From: Akkermansia muciniphila
GTDB taxonomy: Bacteria > Verrucomicrobiota > Verrucomicrobiia > Limisphaerales > UBA1100
Assembly: GCA_945903605.1 (NCBI GenBank)
Contig: CAMDOH010000023.1
Span: 1-34,816, forward strand
Direction of reading: 5' to 3'
DNA: 34,816 bases
Positions 26,587 through 34,816 of the stretch are shown here, piece after piece. How positions within the stretch are numbered: position 1 is the first letter of the stretch; each line of letters starts with the position of its first letter. The position numbers and the translations under genes were made by a program. A model generated the notes under the pieces. It made no database searches and was not told where the DNA came from. It saw only the letters and a list, made by a program, of their open reading frames with translations.

Positions 26587-28572
26587 TCAAGCTGTGATTG
26601 CGGCTCGACTCGCAGCAGGCGCAGCGCCGAGCAACGCCCGAACTTGGCCGACCACATTCGCAGCGGTCAACCCGTGTTTCTCGCGGAGATAATCCACGGT
26701 CGTCGCATGTTCGATAAACTGGTCTGGCCAGCCAATTCGAACCAGTGGTGTGCTGATGTGTTTCTGACTGTAAAACTCAGCTACAGCCGAGCCATAGCCG
26801 CCCATCAACTGGTGATCTTCGAGGGTGATAATCACATCCGAGAGCTTGCCGAAATACTCGGTGGTGGATTCGTCAATCGGCTTTGTGAATCTCGGATTGA
26901 TGAGCGCGCAATCTACTCCATCGGCTGTCAATTGAGCCATCGCTGCGCGGGCCATCTGCTGCATGTTTCCCAGCGCGAACATCGCCACTTTGCGTCCACC
27001 GTTGTTGCGGAAGGATTGCAGCACTTCCGCTTTGCCAATCTCGATCACCTTTGGTTGATCCTTGATGGCGACGCCTTCGGCTGGTCCTCGCGGATAACGG
27101 ATGGCGACTGGATGATTCTGGATCGTCGCCGTGAAGAGCATGTCCACTAGCTCGTCCTCGTCCTTTGGCGACATGCAGATCATATTCGGAACGCAGCGCA
27201 TGTAGGCGATGTCGAACAGACCATGGTGCGTAGGCCCGTCGTTGGCCGAAAGCCCAGCCCGATCCATGCAGAAAATCACAGGCAAATCTTGCAACGCCAC
27301 ATCGTGCACAATGCAGTCATAAGCGCGTTGAAGGAACGTGGAATAAATTCCAACGATGGGATGAAAACCCATCGTGGCCATGCCAGCGGCAAATAACACG
27401 GCGTGCTCCTCGGCAATTCCCACATCGAAATACCGCTGCGGCATCGCTTTCTCCAGCGCCTTCAGCCCTGTCCCAGTGGGCATTGCCGCTGTGATTCCGA
27501 CAATCGTGCTGTCGCGCCGACAAAGCCGAACTGTTGCCTCGCCGAAAACGTCCTGCCAATTCGGTGGCGATCCCGGCTTTGACGGTGGGGTGGTCCCGGT
27601 CTCCGCGCAATAAGGCCCAAGCCCGTGGAATTTTTCTGGATGCTTAATGGCCGCCTCGAAGCCTTTGCCCTTTTTTGTGAGCACGTGAATCACGATCGGT
27701 TCCGGACAAGCCTTGGCAAATTCCAGCGTGTTGATGAGCAGCGGCAGATCGTGTCCATCAATCGGACCGAGGTAACGCATCCCGAGTTCTTCGAAGAAAA
27801 TGCTGGTGCCGTGGCCACCGCGACCATCCGCCTCCACATTCGGCTCGTTATGTTCGAGCGACACATCCGTGACCGCGCCCTTGATGGCCTCTCCCGCTTT
27901 CTGTCCCAATCGCAAGGCGATGTCGCCTTTCGGCAGACGCTTGATGAATCGTTCCAGATCGCTGTGCAGTTTGTTGTAGCGCGGGTTGGTGATCAGCTTG
28001 TTCAGATAGGCCGAAATCGCGCCGACGTTTTTTGCGATGCTCCATTCATTGTCGTTCAGGATGCCAATGAATTTCTTCGATGTCTGCGAGACGTTATTCA
28101 AACCCTCGAACGTGATTCCGTTGGTGAGTGCTGCATCGCCAAAAATGCAGACGACGTTCTCATCCGAACCGCGCAGGTCGCGCGCCGCACACATTCCCAA
28201 CGCTGCCGACAGCGCTGTGCCCGCGTGACCGGCTCCGTAGCAATCGCTCTCGCTCTCCGTGCGAAGCGCGAAGCCGTTGAGTCCGTCCGTCGTCCGAATC
28301 GTGTGGAATCGATCTTTGCGCCCCGTGAGGAGTTTGTGGACGTACACTTGATGGCTCACGTCCCAGACAAACTTGTCCTTCGGCGTACTAAAAACGCGGT
28401 GCAACGCCACGGTCAATTCCACCACACCGAGGTTCGGTCCCAGATGTCCGCCGGTCTTGGCGAGCTTGGTGATCAACTCGTGACGAATGTCGCCGACCAA
28501 CTCGTTGAGTTGATCAGCCGTCAATCGTTTGACGTGATCGGAGTGGTTGACCAAATCGAGTACGCGGCTCAT
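26587..28572 (-). CDS. dxs: 1-deoxy-D-xylulose-5-phosphate synthase
   Basis: 661 residues from ATG 28572, which lies one base after the xseB stop (TAAAATG); a TTG start five codons earlier is less likely. The TPP enzyme marks are 'TGGHLGPNLGVVELT', the GDAALTNG...LNDN thiamine-diphosphate/metal motif (the usual GDGAMTAG is changed but Gly-Asp and Asn are kept), 'YLGPIDGHD' and the transketolase-like 'GIAEEHAVLFAAG' block with the catalytic Glu. It joins pyruvate and glyceraldehyde-3-phosphate for isoprenoid, thiamine and pyridoxal synthesis. Sits with xseB as in many bacteria. Confidence 0.95.
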   Translation of the reverse strand: MSRVLDLVNHSDHVKRLTADQLNELVGDIRHELITKLAKTGGHLGPNLGVVELTVALHRVFSTPKDKFVWDVSHQVYVHKLLTGRKDRFHTIRTTDGLNGFALRTESESDCYGAGHAGTALSAALGMCAARDLRGSDENVVCIFGDAALTNGITFEGLNNVSQTSKKFIGILNDNEWSIAKNVGAISAYLNKLITNPRYNKLHSDLERFIKRLPKGDIALRLGQKAGEAIKGAVTDVSLEHNEPNVEADGRGGHGTSIFFEELGMRYLGPIDGHDLPLLINTLEFAKACPEPIVIHVLTKKGKGFEAAIKHPEKFHGLGPYCAETGTTPPSKPGSPPNWQDVFGEATVRLCRRDSTIVGITAAMPTGTGLKALEKAMPQRYFDVGIAEEHAVLFAAGMATMGFHPIVGIYSTFLQRAYDCIVHDVALQDLPVIFCMDRAGLSANDGPTHHGLFDIAYMRCVPNMICMSPKDEDELVDMLFTATIQNHPVAIRYPRGPAEGVAIKDQPKVIEIGKAEVLQSFRNNGGRKVAMFALGNMQQMARAAMAQLTADGVDCALINPRFTKPIDESTTEYFGKLSDVIITLEDHQLMGGYGSAVAEFYSQKHISTPLVRIGWPDQFIEHATTVDYLREKHGLTAANVVGQVRALLGAAPAASRAAITA

Positions 28573-28573
28573 T

Positions 28574-28825
28574 TTAGGTGTTTTCAATTTTGACCGTCTT
28601 CAATTTCAATTGGCCTTCCGCCTGTTTTTCAAGCTGTTGAACTTTCAACTCGGCCTGCGCGAGCTTTTCTTGCAACCCGCGCGACAGACTTGCGCCTTCC
28701 TCAAATCGCAGCAACAGCTTCTCCAGTGGCAGATCGTCCCCTTCCATTTCCTCTACAATCTTCTCCAGCTTTTCGATTGCCTGTTCAAAACTCAATTCGT
28801 CCTTCGGCTTTTCCGATTTGGCCAT
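28574..28825 (-). CDS. xseB: Exodeoxyribonuclease VII small subunit
   Basis: 83 residues from ATG 28825 (a GTG at 28843 would add six residues). The small helical protein has the XseB core 'LSFEQAIEKLEKIVEEMEGDDLPLEKLL' region (key residues F, L, L, I, V, L, P, L, L spaced as a coiled coil) and 'FEEGASLSRGLQEKLAQAE'. It joins XseA to make exonuclease VII, which degrades single-stranded DNA. It is coupled to dxs, one base apart. The gene for its partner, xseA, is 1.1 kb upstream with an opposite-strand gene between. Confidence 0.93.
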   Translation of the reverse strand: MAKSEKPKDELSFEQAIEKLEKIVEEMEGDDLPLEKLLLRFEEGASLSRGLQEKLAQAELKVQQLEKQAEGQLKLKTVKIENT

Positions 28826-28913
28826 GGGCTTCGATTTAGTCACAAATCAACTCTTGCGAACAGTTCAAAGTAACCGCCTTGCTACACCCCGCGTATTGAG
28901 TGATGCTGCTGAC

Positions 28914-29924
28914 ATGAGTCCCGTGTTGCCTTCAATTTGCTTGGTCTCCGTCCTGCTTTTTTCAGATGCACGGTGCACTTTCGCCGCGCCAACGGCAAAG
29001 CCCAACGCGCCGGTCTCCAAGCCCTCTTCGTATCTTCGTGTGCGCGAGCCGGCCACGAACGTAGTCGAGTTGCAGATCGCCCTTCGCAAATTCATCCCCG
29101 TAGGCAAACCGGGCACAACCATCTGGCTCTCCGGCGTCGCTCATATTGGCGATACGAACTATTATCACACCCTTCAAAAACATCTCGCTGAGCAGTCCCT
29201 TGTTCTCTTCGAAGGCGTCAATGGCGGGAAACGCATCACCAATTCATCGCCTCAAAAACCCGAGGCTCATTCGAGTAACCCACCCAAGCCTGATCCCTCG
29301 CTCCAATCCAATCTCGCAGTGTCACTCGGACTGGCCTTCCAGCTCGATACCATCGACTACAAACAAAAAAACTTTCGCAACAGCGACCTCTCCATCGAGC
29401 AACTTCAAAAGCTCATGACCGATGATAAAGCCACCGCTGCCGAATTTCAAAGCATGCTGAAGATGATGGACGGCAGTTCACTGTTCAGCCTGATTTTTCA
29501 AGGTGGATTGAAACTCATCAGTTCATCACCCCGCATGCGCGACTACGCCAAGCTGACCCTCATCGAGACTTTAGGAAATGCCCCAGCCGACCTCGGTCAG
29601 ATGCGAGGCATGACACCCAGCATGAAACAACTCATGAAAATTATTGTCGAGACACGCAACGAAGCCGTGCTCAAAGACATCAAAGCCGAAATCCAAAGCC
29701 CAAAGCCGCCCAAAACCATTTCAATCTTTTATGGCGCCGGCCACATGGATCATCTCGAAACACTCCTGAGCACCGAACTCGGCTACAAACCCGCCGGCGA
29801 AATCTGGCACAGTGCTATCCAACTCGATATTGGGAAATCCGGTATTTCTGCAAGCGAAGTCCGTTTCTACCGCGCCTTGATTCGGAGCCAATTCGAAAAA
29901 CTCGCCCCCAAACCGAATCCTTGA
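28914..29924 (+). CDS. Exported TraB/GumN-like protein
   Basis: 336 residues from ATG 28914, which gives a signal peptide (MSPVLPSICLVSVLLF...TFAA); the frame continues upstream over xseB but is shadow there. Two TraB-family-like blocks are visible: 'TIWLSGVAHIGDTNYYHTL' (H77) leading to 'LVLFEGV' (E100), and the C-terminal 'TRNEAVLKDI' and 'FYGAGHMDHLETLL', which resemble the GTAH, ELxE and GAGH motifs of TraB/GumN proteins, some of which are proposed metalloproteases. The match is by motif only. It stands alone on the + strand between xseB and xseA, so context gives no function. Confidence 0.65.
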   Translation: MSPVLPSICLVSVLLFSDARCTFAAPTAKPNAPVSKPSSYLRVREPATNVVELQIALRKFIPVGKPGTTIWLSGVAHIGDTNYYHTLQKHLAEQSLVLFEGVNGGKRITNSSPQKPEAHSSNPPKPDPSLQSNLAVSLGLAFQLDTIDYKQKNFRNSDLSIEQLQKLMTDDKATAAEFQSMLKMMDGSSLFSLIFQGGLKLISSSPRMRDYAKLTLIETLGNAPADLGQMRGMTPSMKQLMKIIVETRNEAVLKDIKAEIQSPKPPKTISIFYGAGHMDHLETLLSTELGYKPAGEIWHSAIQLDIGKSGISASEVRFYRALIRSQFEKLAPKPNP

Positions 29925-29939
29925 AGTCTGATCAGTCGG

Positions 29940-31205
29940 TCACTCTTCCACCGTGCTGCGTACTTCGCCCTGTCTGAGTTTGGTTTTCAGTCGTTGACCG
30001 ACCTGCACTTCGCTGGCGGCGCGGATGACTTTGCCGGTGGCTGCATCGGTAGTGATGGAGTAGCCGCGCGCCAGCACATTCTCCGGCGCGAGCAACCGCA
30101 GCCGTTGCTCAAGCGACTGCACTTCGCTGTGGCAAATCTGTAATCGGTTTTTCACCCCGCGCAAGAGAGCCGTTTGCAAATCGTCGAGGCGTTGCAGATG
30201 CGCGTCAATCCGTCGGCGTGGATGGGCGAGTTGCAACCGATGCAGAAGTTGCCCCGCGTCTTCACGCGCATTTCCCAATCGACGCTGTGCCAATTGTCGC
30301 AGTCGTGCGCCCGCCTCGGTGATAAATTCGCGGCTGGCGACAAAGTGTTCGGTGATGATCTCCGCTGCTGCGCTCGGCGTGGCCGCGCGCAGGTCCGCCA
30401 CAAAATCGCTGATGGTGAAATCAATCTCGTGACCGACGGCAGACACGACCGGCAGCGCCGATTCAAAGAGGGCGCGCGCCACGGCCTCCTCGTTGAACGC
30501 CCACAAATCTTCCAAGCTCCCGCCGCCGCGCGTGACGAGAATCAAATCCAGCCGCGCGTCGTCCGGTCGCGCGCCCGACCATTCGTTGAGCAGCCGCACC
30601 GCTGCGGCAATCTCCGCCGCTGCGTCCGTTCCCTGCACTCGACACGGCGCGAGGAGCACCTCAATCCCTGCGTGCCGCCGTTGGAGTACGTGCAGCACAT
30701 CGCGAATGGCCGCGCCCGTCGGCGAAGTCACGATGCCGATGCGTTGCGGGAAGCGCGGCAACGGGCGTTTGCGTTCCTGCGCGAAGAGTCCCTCCGCCGC
30801 GAGCTTCTGCTTGAGCTTCTCGAATGCGAGTTGCAACGCGCCGACGCCCTGCAATTCCACCGCGCGCACGATCATCTGATACTGCCCGCGCGCCTCGTAC
30901 ACGGTGACGTCGCCTTGCAGAACGACCTTCACACCGTCGCGCAGCAAATCGCGCGCGATGCCCGGCACGCGGGAGAAAAGCACGCAACTCAACTGCGATG
31001 CGGCATCTTTGAGCGTGAAATAAATGTGGCCGGAAGATTGCGCGCGCAGACTGCTGATTTCGCCCGTCACCCAGACTTGGCCGACCTGTCCTTCGAGCAA
31101 ACGCTTCACCTGCGCGGTGAGCTCTGCGACGGTGAGGACGCGGCGGATTTCCTGTGGCGAAAAGAGTTCGCCAAAATCCCATTGCGATTGAGGGCCTTTA
31201 GCCAT
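29940..31205 (-). CDS. xseA: Exodeoxyribonuclease VII large subunit
   Basis: 421 residues. The N-terminal OB-fold domain (about 25-120, 'VWVTGEISSLR...GHIYFTLKD') binds single-stranded DNA; the catalytic domain has 'RIGIVTSPTGAAIRDV', 'RGGGSLEDLWAFN' and 'SAVGHEIDFTISDFVADLRAATPSAAAE', the usual XseA signature residues. A coiled-coil region follows and the C-terminal 'LARGYSI' block closes it. Complete. It is last in trpF-trpB-xseA, 21 bases after trpB. Together with XseB it forms exonuclease VII. Confidence 0.95.
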   Translation of the reverse strand: MAKGPQSQWDFGELFSPQEIRRVLTVAELTAQVKRLLEGQVGQVWVTGEISSLRAQSSGHIYFTLKDAASQLSCVLFSRVPGIARDLLRDGVKVVLQGDVTVYEARGQYQMIVRAVELQGVGALQLAFEKLKQKLAAEGLFAQERKRPLPRFPQRIGIVTSPTGAAIRDVLHVLQRRHAGIEVLLAPCRVQGTDAAAEIAAAVRLLNEWSGARPDDARLDLILVTRGGGSLEDLWAFNEEAVARALFESALPVVSAVGHEIDFTISDFVADLRAATPSAAAEIITEHFVASREFITEAGARLRQLAQRRLGNAREDAGQLLHRLQLAHPRRRIDAHLQRLDDLQTALLRGVKNRLQICHSEVQSLEQRLRLLAPENVLARGYSITTDAATGKVIRAASEVQVGQRLKTKLRQGEVRSTVEE

Positions 31206-31226
31206 GCGTAGCGGCAGCGTGAAGGA

Positions 31227-32435
31227 TTACAACTTTATCCTCGCGGCCACCTGCGCCACGTCTTTGTCGCCTCGGCCGGAAAGATTGACGATGACGAGCT
31301 GGTCGCGGCCCATCTTCGGCACGCGCACGATGGCTTCGGCCACGGCATGCGACGATTCAAGCGCGGGAATAATCCCTTCCAACCGCGCGAGTTTCTGGAA
31401 GGCGGCCAGCGCTGCGTCGTCGGTGGCATAACTATATTCCACGCGCTTTTGATCGTGCAGCCACGCGTGCTCGGGGCCGACGGCCGCGTAATCGAGGCCC
31501 GCGCTCACGCTGTGAGTAGATTGAATCTGGCCGTGTTCATCCTGCAAAATGTACGAGCGCGTGCCTTGCAACACACCGAGCGAGCCGCCGTGGAATCGCG
31601 CCGCGTGCTTTTCGGGGAGGATGCCTTCGCCGCCCGCCTCCACGCCGATCATCTTCACCGTCGCGTCGTTGAGGAAGGGATAGAAAAGTCCGATGGCATT
31701 GGAGCCGCCGCCGACGCACGCGATGAGCAAATCGGGCAAACGCTTCTCCTGCTCAAGAATCTGCGCGCGCGCTTCATCGCCGATGATGCGCTGAAAATTG
31801 CGGACCATCACCGGATAAGGATGCGCGCCGTACGCGGTGCCGAGAATGTAATGCGTGCTGCGCACGTTGGTCACCCAATCGCGCATCGCCTCGTTCACCG
31901 CCTCCTTCAACGTCTTCTGCCCCGCATGCACGGGCACCACTTCCGCGCCGAGCATCTTCATGCGATAGACATTGAGCGCCTGTCGCTCGCAGTCCACCGC
32001 GCCCATGTAGATGACGCACTTCAGACCAAACATCGCCGCCACGGTGGCAGTCGCCACGCCGTGCTGGCCCGCGCCAGTCTCGGCGATGATGCGCGTTTTG
32101 CCCATGCGCTTCGCCAGAAGAATCTGGCCCATCGCGTTGTTGATCTTGTGCGCGCCGGTGTGCAGCAGGTCTTCGCGTTTGAGAAAAATCTTTGCGCCGC
32201 CCAGTTCGCGCGTGAGTCGCTCGGCGAAATAGAGCGGCGTGGGGCGGCCCACAAACTCGCGCAAGTAGTACGAGAGTTCGCGCTGGAATTCGGGGTCGTG
32301 CTGGGCGCGGAAGTATTCCGCCTCCAACTCCATCAACGGGTGCATCAGCGTCTCCGGCACAAAACGGCCGCCGTACGGGCCGAAGCGGCCTTGTGCATCC
32401 GGCAATTGTTCACTCGCGACGACGCTCACACCCAC
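31227..32435 (-). CDS. trpB: Tryptophan synthase beta chain
   Basis: 402 residues. Visible are '[13 protein letters not shown]' near the N-terminus, the PLP lysine in [10 protein letters not shown] (K97), the '[14 protein letters not shown]' block and the phosphate-binding GGGSNAIG loop. The enzyme condenses indole with serine to make tryptophan and normally works with TrpA, which is not in this window. It lies 34 bases downstream of trpF and 21 upstream of xseA. The sequence matches the ordinary TrpB1 type (length and TrpA-contact regions) rather than TrpB2. Confidence 0.96.
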   Translation of the reverse strand: MGVSVVASEQLPDAQGRFGPYGGRFVPETLMHPLMELEAEYFRAQHDPEFQRELSYYLREFVGRPTPLYFAERLTRELGGAKIFLKREDLLHTGAHKINNAMGQILLAKRMGKTRIIAETGAGQHGVATATVAAMFGLKCVIYMGAVDCERQALNVYRMKMLGAEVVPVHAGQKTLKEAVNEAMRDWVTNVRSTHYILGTAYGAHPYPVMVRNFQRIIGDEARAQILEQEKRLPDLLIACVGGGSNAIGLFYPFLNDATVKMIGVEAGGEGILPEKHAARFHGGSLGVLQGTRSYILQDEHGQIQSTHSVSAGLDYAAVGPEHAWLHDQKRVEYSYATDDAALAAFQKLARLEGIIPALESSHAVAEAIVRVPKMGRDQLVIVNLSGRGDKDVAQVAARIKL

Positions 32436-32469
32436 GAATTAACATGAAATGGCCGCTGCGCCAAATCTT

Positions 32470-33090
32470 TCAAGCCGACTTCGCCGCCGTGATGAAGGCG
32501 CGCATCTTCGCGGCGTCTTTCTTGCCCGGCGCACTCTCGACGCCGCTGGAAACATCCACGCCGAAGGGCTGCACGCGGCGCACGGCTTCGGCCACATTCT
32601 CCGCAGTCAATCCACCGGCAAGAAAGAGGGGCTTGCGAAAGCGTTCCTTCGCGGCCACGGCCAGGTCCCAATCAAAGCGTGCGCCTGTGCCGCCGTGTGC
32701 ATCGGGCGTGTAGGCGTCCAACAGAAAAGCGTCGGTGGAATATGCTTCCAGCGCGTCGAGCGAAGCGGCATCGCGCACGCGAAGAGCCTTCACCGTCATC
32801 GCCTCGAAGCCCCGGCAGTACTCCGGCGTTTCCTCGCCGTGAAACTGAAGCACGTTGAGCGTGCATTCGGCCAACGCGCGCCGCACGGTGGCCTCCTCTG
32901 CATTGACAAACACTCCGACGCGCACGACTTCTGGCGGCAGCGCGTGGCTGATGGCTGCGGCGGTGGCAAGCGAAACATGGCGCGGACTTTTTTCGTAAAA
33001 CATGAGGCCAATCGCATGGGCACCCGCTTGGGCCGCGGCCAGCGCATCTTCCACACAAGTGATTCCGCAGATTTTTACAATCACCGACAC
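32470..33090 (-). CDS. trpF: Phosphoribosylanthranilate isomerase
   Basis: 206 residues from a GTG at 33090. This start is chosen because the family begins 'VIVKICGIT' and has about 205 residues, and a GGAGAG ribosome-binding site is placed 8 bases before it; the frame stays open to 33174 but would add 28 unlike residues. The TIM barrel marks are KICGIT (catalytic Cys), 'GLMFYEKSPRHV', 'VGVFVNA', 'LQFHGEE', the catalytic Asp in 'FLLDAYTPDAHGGTG', 'FLAGGLTAENV' and 'GVDVSSGVES'. It converts phosphoribosylanthranilate to CdRP in tryptophan synthesis. Confidence 0.94.
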   Translation of the reverse strand: MSVIVKICGITCVEDALAAAQAGAHAIGLMFYEKSPRHVSLATAAAISHALPPEVVRVGVFVNAEEATVRRALAECTLNVLQFHGEETPEYCRGFEAMTVKALRVRDAASLDALEAYSTDAFLLDAYTPDAHGGTGARFDWDLAVAAKERFRKPLFLAGGLTAENVAEAVRRVQPFGVDVSSGVESAPGKKDAAKMRAFITAAKSA

Positions 33091-33098
33091 GCCCGACT

Positions 33099-33104
33099 CT
33101 CTCC
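33099..33104 (-). promoter_or_regulatory. Ribosome-binding site fixing the trpF GTG start
   Basis: The minus strand reads GGAGAG here, eight bases before the GTG at 33090. Clear Shine-Dalgarno sequences are uncommon in this window, so it is good support for the GTG start. Confidence 0.5.
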
Positions 33105-33138
33105 ACTTTGGGCGTGGCAGGCAACGCGATTTGGATGG

Positions 33139-33167
33139 TTGACGCCGTGCGGGGAGCCAGTTGTAGT
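33139..33167 (+). promoter_or_regulatory. Candidate promoter for the isomerase-like/SDR pair
   Basis: TTGACG (33139-33144), 17 bases, TGTAGT (33162-33167) matches sigma-70 boxes at 5/6 and 4/6. It lies in the divergent gap between trpF and the Tat-exported protein and would start transcription about 13 bases before the ATG at 33187. The gap 33091-33186 shows nothing else firm. Confidence 0.4.
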
Positions 33168-33186
33168 TGCGCAAGCCACACTCATT

Positions 33187-34059
33187 ATGAAGACATCCCT
33201 TTCACGCCGCGAAGCCATCGTGGCCTCTGGCGCCGCACTGGCACTCATGCAGCGTCTCTCTGCAGCCGATGCCGCTGCCTCTCTCAAAGGCCGCATTCAT
33301 CACTCGGTTTGCAAATGGTGTTACGGTGCCATTCCGCTCGATGATTTTTGCAAGGCGGGCAAAGCGATGGGACTTGAGTCGGTGGAGTTGCTCAACCCGT
33401 CCGATTTCCCGACGCTGAAAAAACACGGCCTCATCTGCGCGATGGTGAGCAATCCTGTCATCGAGGGTCTCGGCGGAATCGGCAAAGCGTGGAATCGTGT
33501 GGAGCATCACGACCGGCTCATGATGGCGTATGAGCAGCGGATCAAAGAAGTGGCCGATGCGGGTTTTACAAATCTGATTTGCCTGTCTGGAAACCGGGAT
33601 GGGCTGGACGATGAAAAGGGACTTGAGAATTGCGCGAAGGGACTAAAGCGCATCATGGCCACGGCCGAGAAGCACAAGGTGACGATCGCGATGGAGCTGC
33701 TCAACAGCCGCGTGGATCACAAGGATTATCAATGCGACCGCACGGAATGGGGCGTGGAATTGTGCAAACGCATCGGCTCGGAGCGATTCAAACTGCTCTT
33801 CGACATCTATCACATGCAAATCATGGAGGGCGACGTGATCCGCCGCATCCGCCTGTACAAGGATTTCATCGCGCACTATCACACCGGCGGCGTGCCCGGC
33901 CGCAACGAAATTGACGAGACGCAGGAGCTCAATTATCCGGCCATCATGAAGGCCATCGTCGAGACGGGTTTCAAAGGCCATGTCGCGCAGGAGTTCATCC
34001 CGAAACGGGCGGACAAAATCGCATCGCTCAAACAGGGCGTGCAAATCTGCGATGTCTAA
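33187..34059 (+). CDS. Tat-exported hydroxypyruvate isomerase-like TIM-barrel protein
   Basis: 290 residues from ATG 33187; the frame is open far upstream over trpF but that is shadow. A Tat signal (MKTSLSRREAIVASGAALAL, twin Arg in SRREA) is followed by a xylose isomerase-like TIM barrel. Barrel-typical metal-site blocks are 'IAMELLNS' (Glu), 'LLFDIYHMQIMEGD' (Asp and His) and the final 'GHVAQEFIP' (Glu), the pattern of hydroxypyruvate isomerase (Hyi) proteins. Tat-exported members are frequent in Verrucomicrobia and Planctomycetes; their substrates are unproven. The SDR gene overlaps its end by 8 bases, so the two probably act together on a sugar or sugar acid. Confidence 0.85.
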   Translation: MKTSLSRREAIVASGAALALMQRLSAADAAASLKGRIHHSVCKWCYGAIPLDDFCKAGKAMGLESVELLNPSDFPTLKKHGLICAMVSNPVIEGLGGIGKAWNRVEHHDRLMMAYEQRIKEVADAGFTNLICLSGNRDGLDDEKGLENCAKGLKRIMATAEKHKVTIAMELLNSRVDHKDYQCDRTEWGVELCKRIGSERFKLLFDIYHMQIMEGDVIRRIRLYKDFIAHYHTGGVPGRNEIDETQELNYPAIMKAIVETGFKGHVAQEFIPKRADKIASLKQGVQICDV

Positions 34060-34813
34060 TCCCAAGCCGCTGGCCGGTCGCATCGCACTGGTCACCGGCG
34101 CCAGCCGGGGTTTGGGCAAAGCCATGGCGCTGGCGCTGGCCGATGCGGGCGCAATCCTCGCACTGACCGCGCGCGATCAGGCGGCGCTGGATTCGGTCGC
34201 CAAAGTCATCCGCGATTGCGGCGGTCGCGCCGAAGTGTTCCTCGCCGATGCCACGAGCGAGGCCGCCGTTCAATCACTGGAATCCGAAGTGAAAGCGCGA
34301 CTTGGCCCGGTGGACATCCTCATCAACAACGCCGGCATCAACATCCGCAAACCGGTCATCGAGTTCACCCTCGCGGAGTGGCGGCAGGTGTTGGACACCA
34401 ATCTCACCAGCGCCTTTCTCATGTGCCGCGCCTTTGTGCCGCACATGCGCGGGCGCGGTTATGGCCGCGTGATTAATCTCACCTCGATGATGAGCCACAT
34501 CAGTCTGCCGGGCCGCGCAGCCTATTCGGCATCGAAGGCGGGCCTCATCGGTTTCACAAAGACGCTCGCGCTGGAACTGGCGTCCGATCACATCACTGTC
34601 AACGGCATCAGCCCCGGCCCGTGCGCGACGGAGATCAATAAACCCATCCTCGAAAATCCCGCGCTGTCCCAGCAGTTCATCTCAAAGATTCCCGTGGGAC
34701 GCTGGGGCAAAGTGGAAGAAGTCGCCGCGCTCGCACTGCACCTGTGCCGCGATGAATCGGCCTTCATCACCGGCACGGACATACTCATCGACGGCGGCTG
34801 GACCGCGCAGTGA
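34052..34813 (+). CDS. Short-chain dehydrogenase/reductase, gluconate 5-dehydrogenase-like
   Basis: 253 residues from ATG 34052, which overlaps the previous stop; the frame is open upstream but reads an out-of-frame shadow. Cofactor motif TGASRGLG (15-22), 'NNAG', catalytic Ser145, Tyr158 and Lys162 (YSASK), 'SPGPCATEIN' and the C-terminal 'TGTDILIDGGW' show a complete classical SDR. The closest type in motif pattern is gluconate 5-dehydrogenase or KduD, but SDR substrates are not predictable from sequence alone. Translationally coupled to the isomerase-like protein. Ends three bases before the window edge. Confidence 0.9.
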   Translation: MSNPKPLAGRIALVTGASRGLGKAMALALADAGAILALTARDQAALDSVAKVIRDCGGRAEVFLADATSEAAVQSLESEVKARLGPVDILINNAGINIRKPVIEFTLAEWRQVLDTNLTSAFLMCRAFVPHMRGRGYGRVINLTSMMSHISLPGRAAYSASKAGLIGFTKTLALELASDHITVNGISPGPCATEINKPILENPALSQQFISKIPVGRWGKVEEVAALALHLCRDESAFITGTDILIDGGWTAQ

Positions 34814-34816
34814 CGC

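Noticed and set aside
27625-28593. A 322-codon open frame on the + strand
   Set aside because: Antisense to dxs; no recognisable domain.
30174-31211. A 345-codon open frame on the + strand
   Set aside because: Antisense to xseA; no recognisable domain.
31347-32447. A 366-codon open frame on the + strand
   Set aside because: It is antisense to trpB, which has all its active-site motifs; composition is His/Arg/Ala-rich, as in shadow frames.
32449-33186. Long 5' extension of the isomerase-like gene
   Set aside because: This part runs antisense to trpF; the ATG at 33187 gives the Tat signal.
1-34816. CRISPR arrays, insertion sequences, tRNA or rRNA genes, phage genes
   Set aside because: No direct repeat arrays, transposase or integrase motifs, or tRNA-like cloverleaf sequences were noticed on reading both strands.

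Overview
The window looks like a chromosomal segment of a member of the Verrucomicrobiota, most plausibly near Limisphaerales/Pedosphaera. This is inferred from gene content (a complete alternative complex III, a neutral-ceramidase-family secreted protein, Tat-exported sugar isomerase-like proteins), moderately high GC, frequent weak or absent Shine-Dalgarno sequences and several GTG starts. No RNA genes, mobile elements, integrases or CRISPR arrays were seen. Coding density is very high; the largest gap between genes is about 230 bases.

Region 1 (1-6986, all + strand). After the tail of an unknown gene and a DUF167 gene come five closely spaced genes: a secreted protein with two HExxH metallopeptidase lobes, a DapA-family enzyme, a secreted DUF885 peptidase, a proline racemase/4-hydroxyproline epimerase with both catalytic cysteines, and a DadA-like FAD amino-acid oxidase. 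The three metabolic enzymes match the trans-4-hydroxy-L-proline route (epimerase, D-hydroxyproline dehydrogenase, pyrroline-4-hydroxy-2-carboxylate deaminase). The two secreted peptidases suggest the operon takes hydroxyproline-rich peptides. The last step, alpha-ketoglutarate semialdehyde dehydrogenase, is not in the window.

Region 2 (7146-18411, all + strand). A perfect TTTGTGA-N6-TCACAAA palindrome and a promoter-like element precede a compact operon: actA-actB-actC-actD-actE-actF (alternative complex III, quinol:cytochrome c reductase), a small single-span protein, a CcoN-like membrane protein, a CcoO-like and a CcoP-like cytochrome c. Most junctions overlap (ATGA or TGATG) or lie within a few bases. 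The CcoN-like protein keeps the fold-level sequence pattern of cbb3 oxidase subunit I, but by alignment from memory it has lost all six histidines that bind heme b, heme b3 and CuB, and the active-site tyrosine. The CcoO-like partner carries an extra segment of about 150 residues. This looks like an oxidase-derived, non-catalytic module attached to alternative complex III, and it is the most unusual thing here. A 10-bp hairpin spans the end of the operon.

Region 3 (18442-23093). Ceramidase-family secreted protein, dprA, and then on the minus strand an SRAP (abasic-site crosslinking) protein and NADP-isocitrate dehydrogenase.

Region 4 (23166-26577). A PAP2 phosphatase (minus) diverges from a three-gene + strand set: GT2 polyprenyl-phosphate glycosyltransferase, a free-standing LAB_N membrane protein and a GT39/ArnT-like transferase. 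Together these resemble a lipid A or envelope-lipid glycosylation module.

Region 5 (26587-34816). Minus-strand xseB-dxs and trpF-trpB-xseA operons flank a + strand TraB-like exported protein. The window closes with a divergent Tat-exported hydroxypyruvate-isomerase-like protein and an overlapping SDR oxidoreductase.
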